NCBI GenBank assembly: GCA_017427985.1
Contig: JAFRRS010000022.1
Location: 109,935 to 173,934 of the forward strand
Reading direction: 5' to 3'
Origin: Bacteroidales bacterium
GTDB lineage: Bacteria; Bacteroidota; Bacteroidia; Bacteroidales; F082
Length of the DNA: 64,000 nt
Part shown: positions 63,929 through 64,000 of the stretch, one piece after another
Numbering within the stretch: position 1 is the stretch's first letter
How the letters are laid out: each line of letters begins with the position of its first letter
Program-made: the position numbers and the translations under genes
Notes under the pieces: model-generated
What the model saw: only the letters and a program-made list of their open reading frames with translations
Told to the model about the DNA's origin: nothing
Database searches by the model: none

Positions 63929-64000
63929 ATGGAAAAAAACCAAATTGAAACCTTAAAAAGTTTATACAAAATAAAGAGATTGGGAAACACTGACAAGATA
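63929..64000 (+). CDS. GNAT-family toxin-like protein, 5' part only
   Basis: The first 24 codons read MEKNQIETLKSLYKIKRLGN then TDKI and run off the window. Assignment rests on the homologous remnant at 59347-59498, which continues into ESFDCGDEEM, a typical opening of Bacteroidota GNAT proteins paired with M(A/S)RPIKETP partners. GNAT toxins acetylate aminoacyl-tRNA; here this is inference. Confidence 0.5.
   Translation, partial: MEKNQIETLKSLYKIKRLGNTDKI

Overview
The window is chromosomal DNA from a Bacteroidales bacterium (Bacteroidota), probably an uncultured gut or oral-type relative of Porphyromonadaceae. Three things support this. Most leaders carry the Bacteroidota -7 promoter box TAnnTTTG with little Shine-Dalgarno. 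Three secreted gingipain-like C25 proteases end in type IX secretion (T9SS) sorting domains. Family content is Bacteroidota-typical: DUF4421, a V-type ATPase operon with DUF2764, RhuM, and fimbrillin-like lipoproteins. No tRNA, rRNA or CRISPR array was seen.

Layout. 1-9.8 kb: a biotin-dependent carboxyltransferase subunit (partial, minus strand), an M20 amidohydrolase and nucleosidase pair, YgiQ-RecX, a PAP2-type phosphatase, an outer-membrane barrel with a frameshifted start, a large MscS channel and a DUF4421 protein. 9.8-24.3 kb: prfB with its programmed frameshift, cstA, a methyltransferase, an RND/MMPL permease with a polyprenyl synthase, a minus-strand operon (VWA protein, SlyD-like FKBP, queA), then a GT9 glycosyltransferase, a Sua5/YrdC protein and an S41 protease. 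24.4-34.8 kb: one Lys-gingipain-like and two Arg-gingipain-like proteases in tandem, each with its own promoter. 34.8-41.6 kb: a beta-CASP metallohydrolase, the RNase P RNA, and a TPR protein with an outer-membrane barrel. 41.7-50.9 kb: gyrB followed by a seven-gene V/A-ATPase operon whose proteolipid carries Na+-type ligands. 50.9-55 kb: prmC, yigZ, dnaA and a tetrapyrrole-methylase-family methyltransferase.

55-64 kb is an accessory island. It holds two diverged copies of a cassette (a 159-aa ORF facing a promoter-hairpin), a RhuM protein, two copies of a two-gene surface module (small signal-peptide/TM-anchored protein plus lipoprotein), a decayed third lipoprotein fused to a transposase remnant, and two copies of an antitoxin-like/GNAT pair, one frameshifted and truncated.

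The most unusual genome-wide feature is a set of short palindromic repeats. They lie between genes, where one acts as a terminator, and also inside at least six core genes, always in a frame that avoids a stop. They add extra peptides to an M20 hydrolase, a nucleosidase, a methyltransferase, a VWA protein, QueA and PrmC. This resembles Rickettsia palindromic elements.
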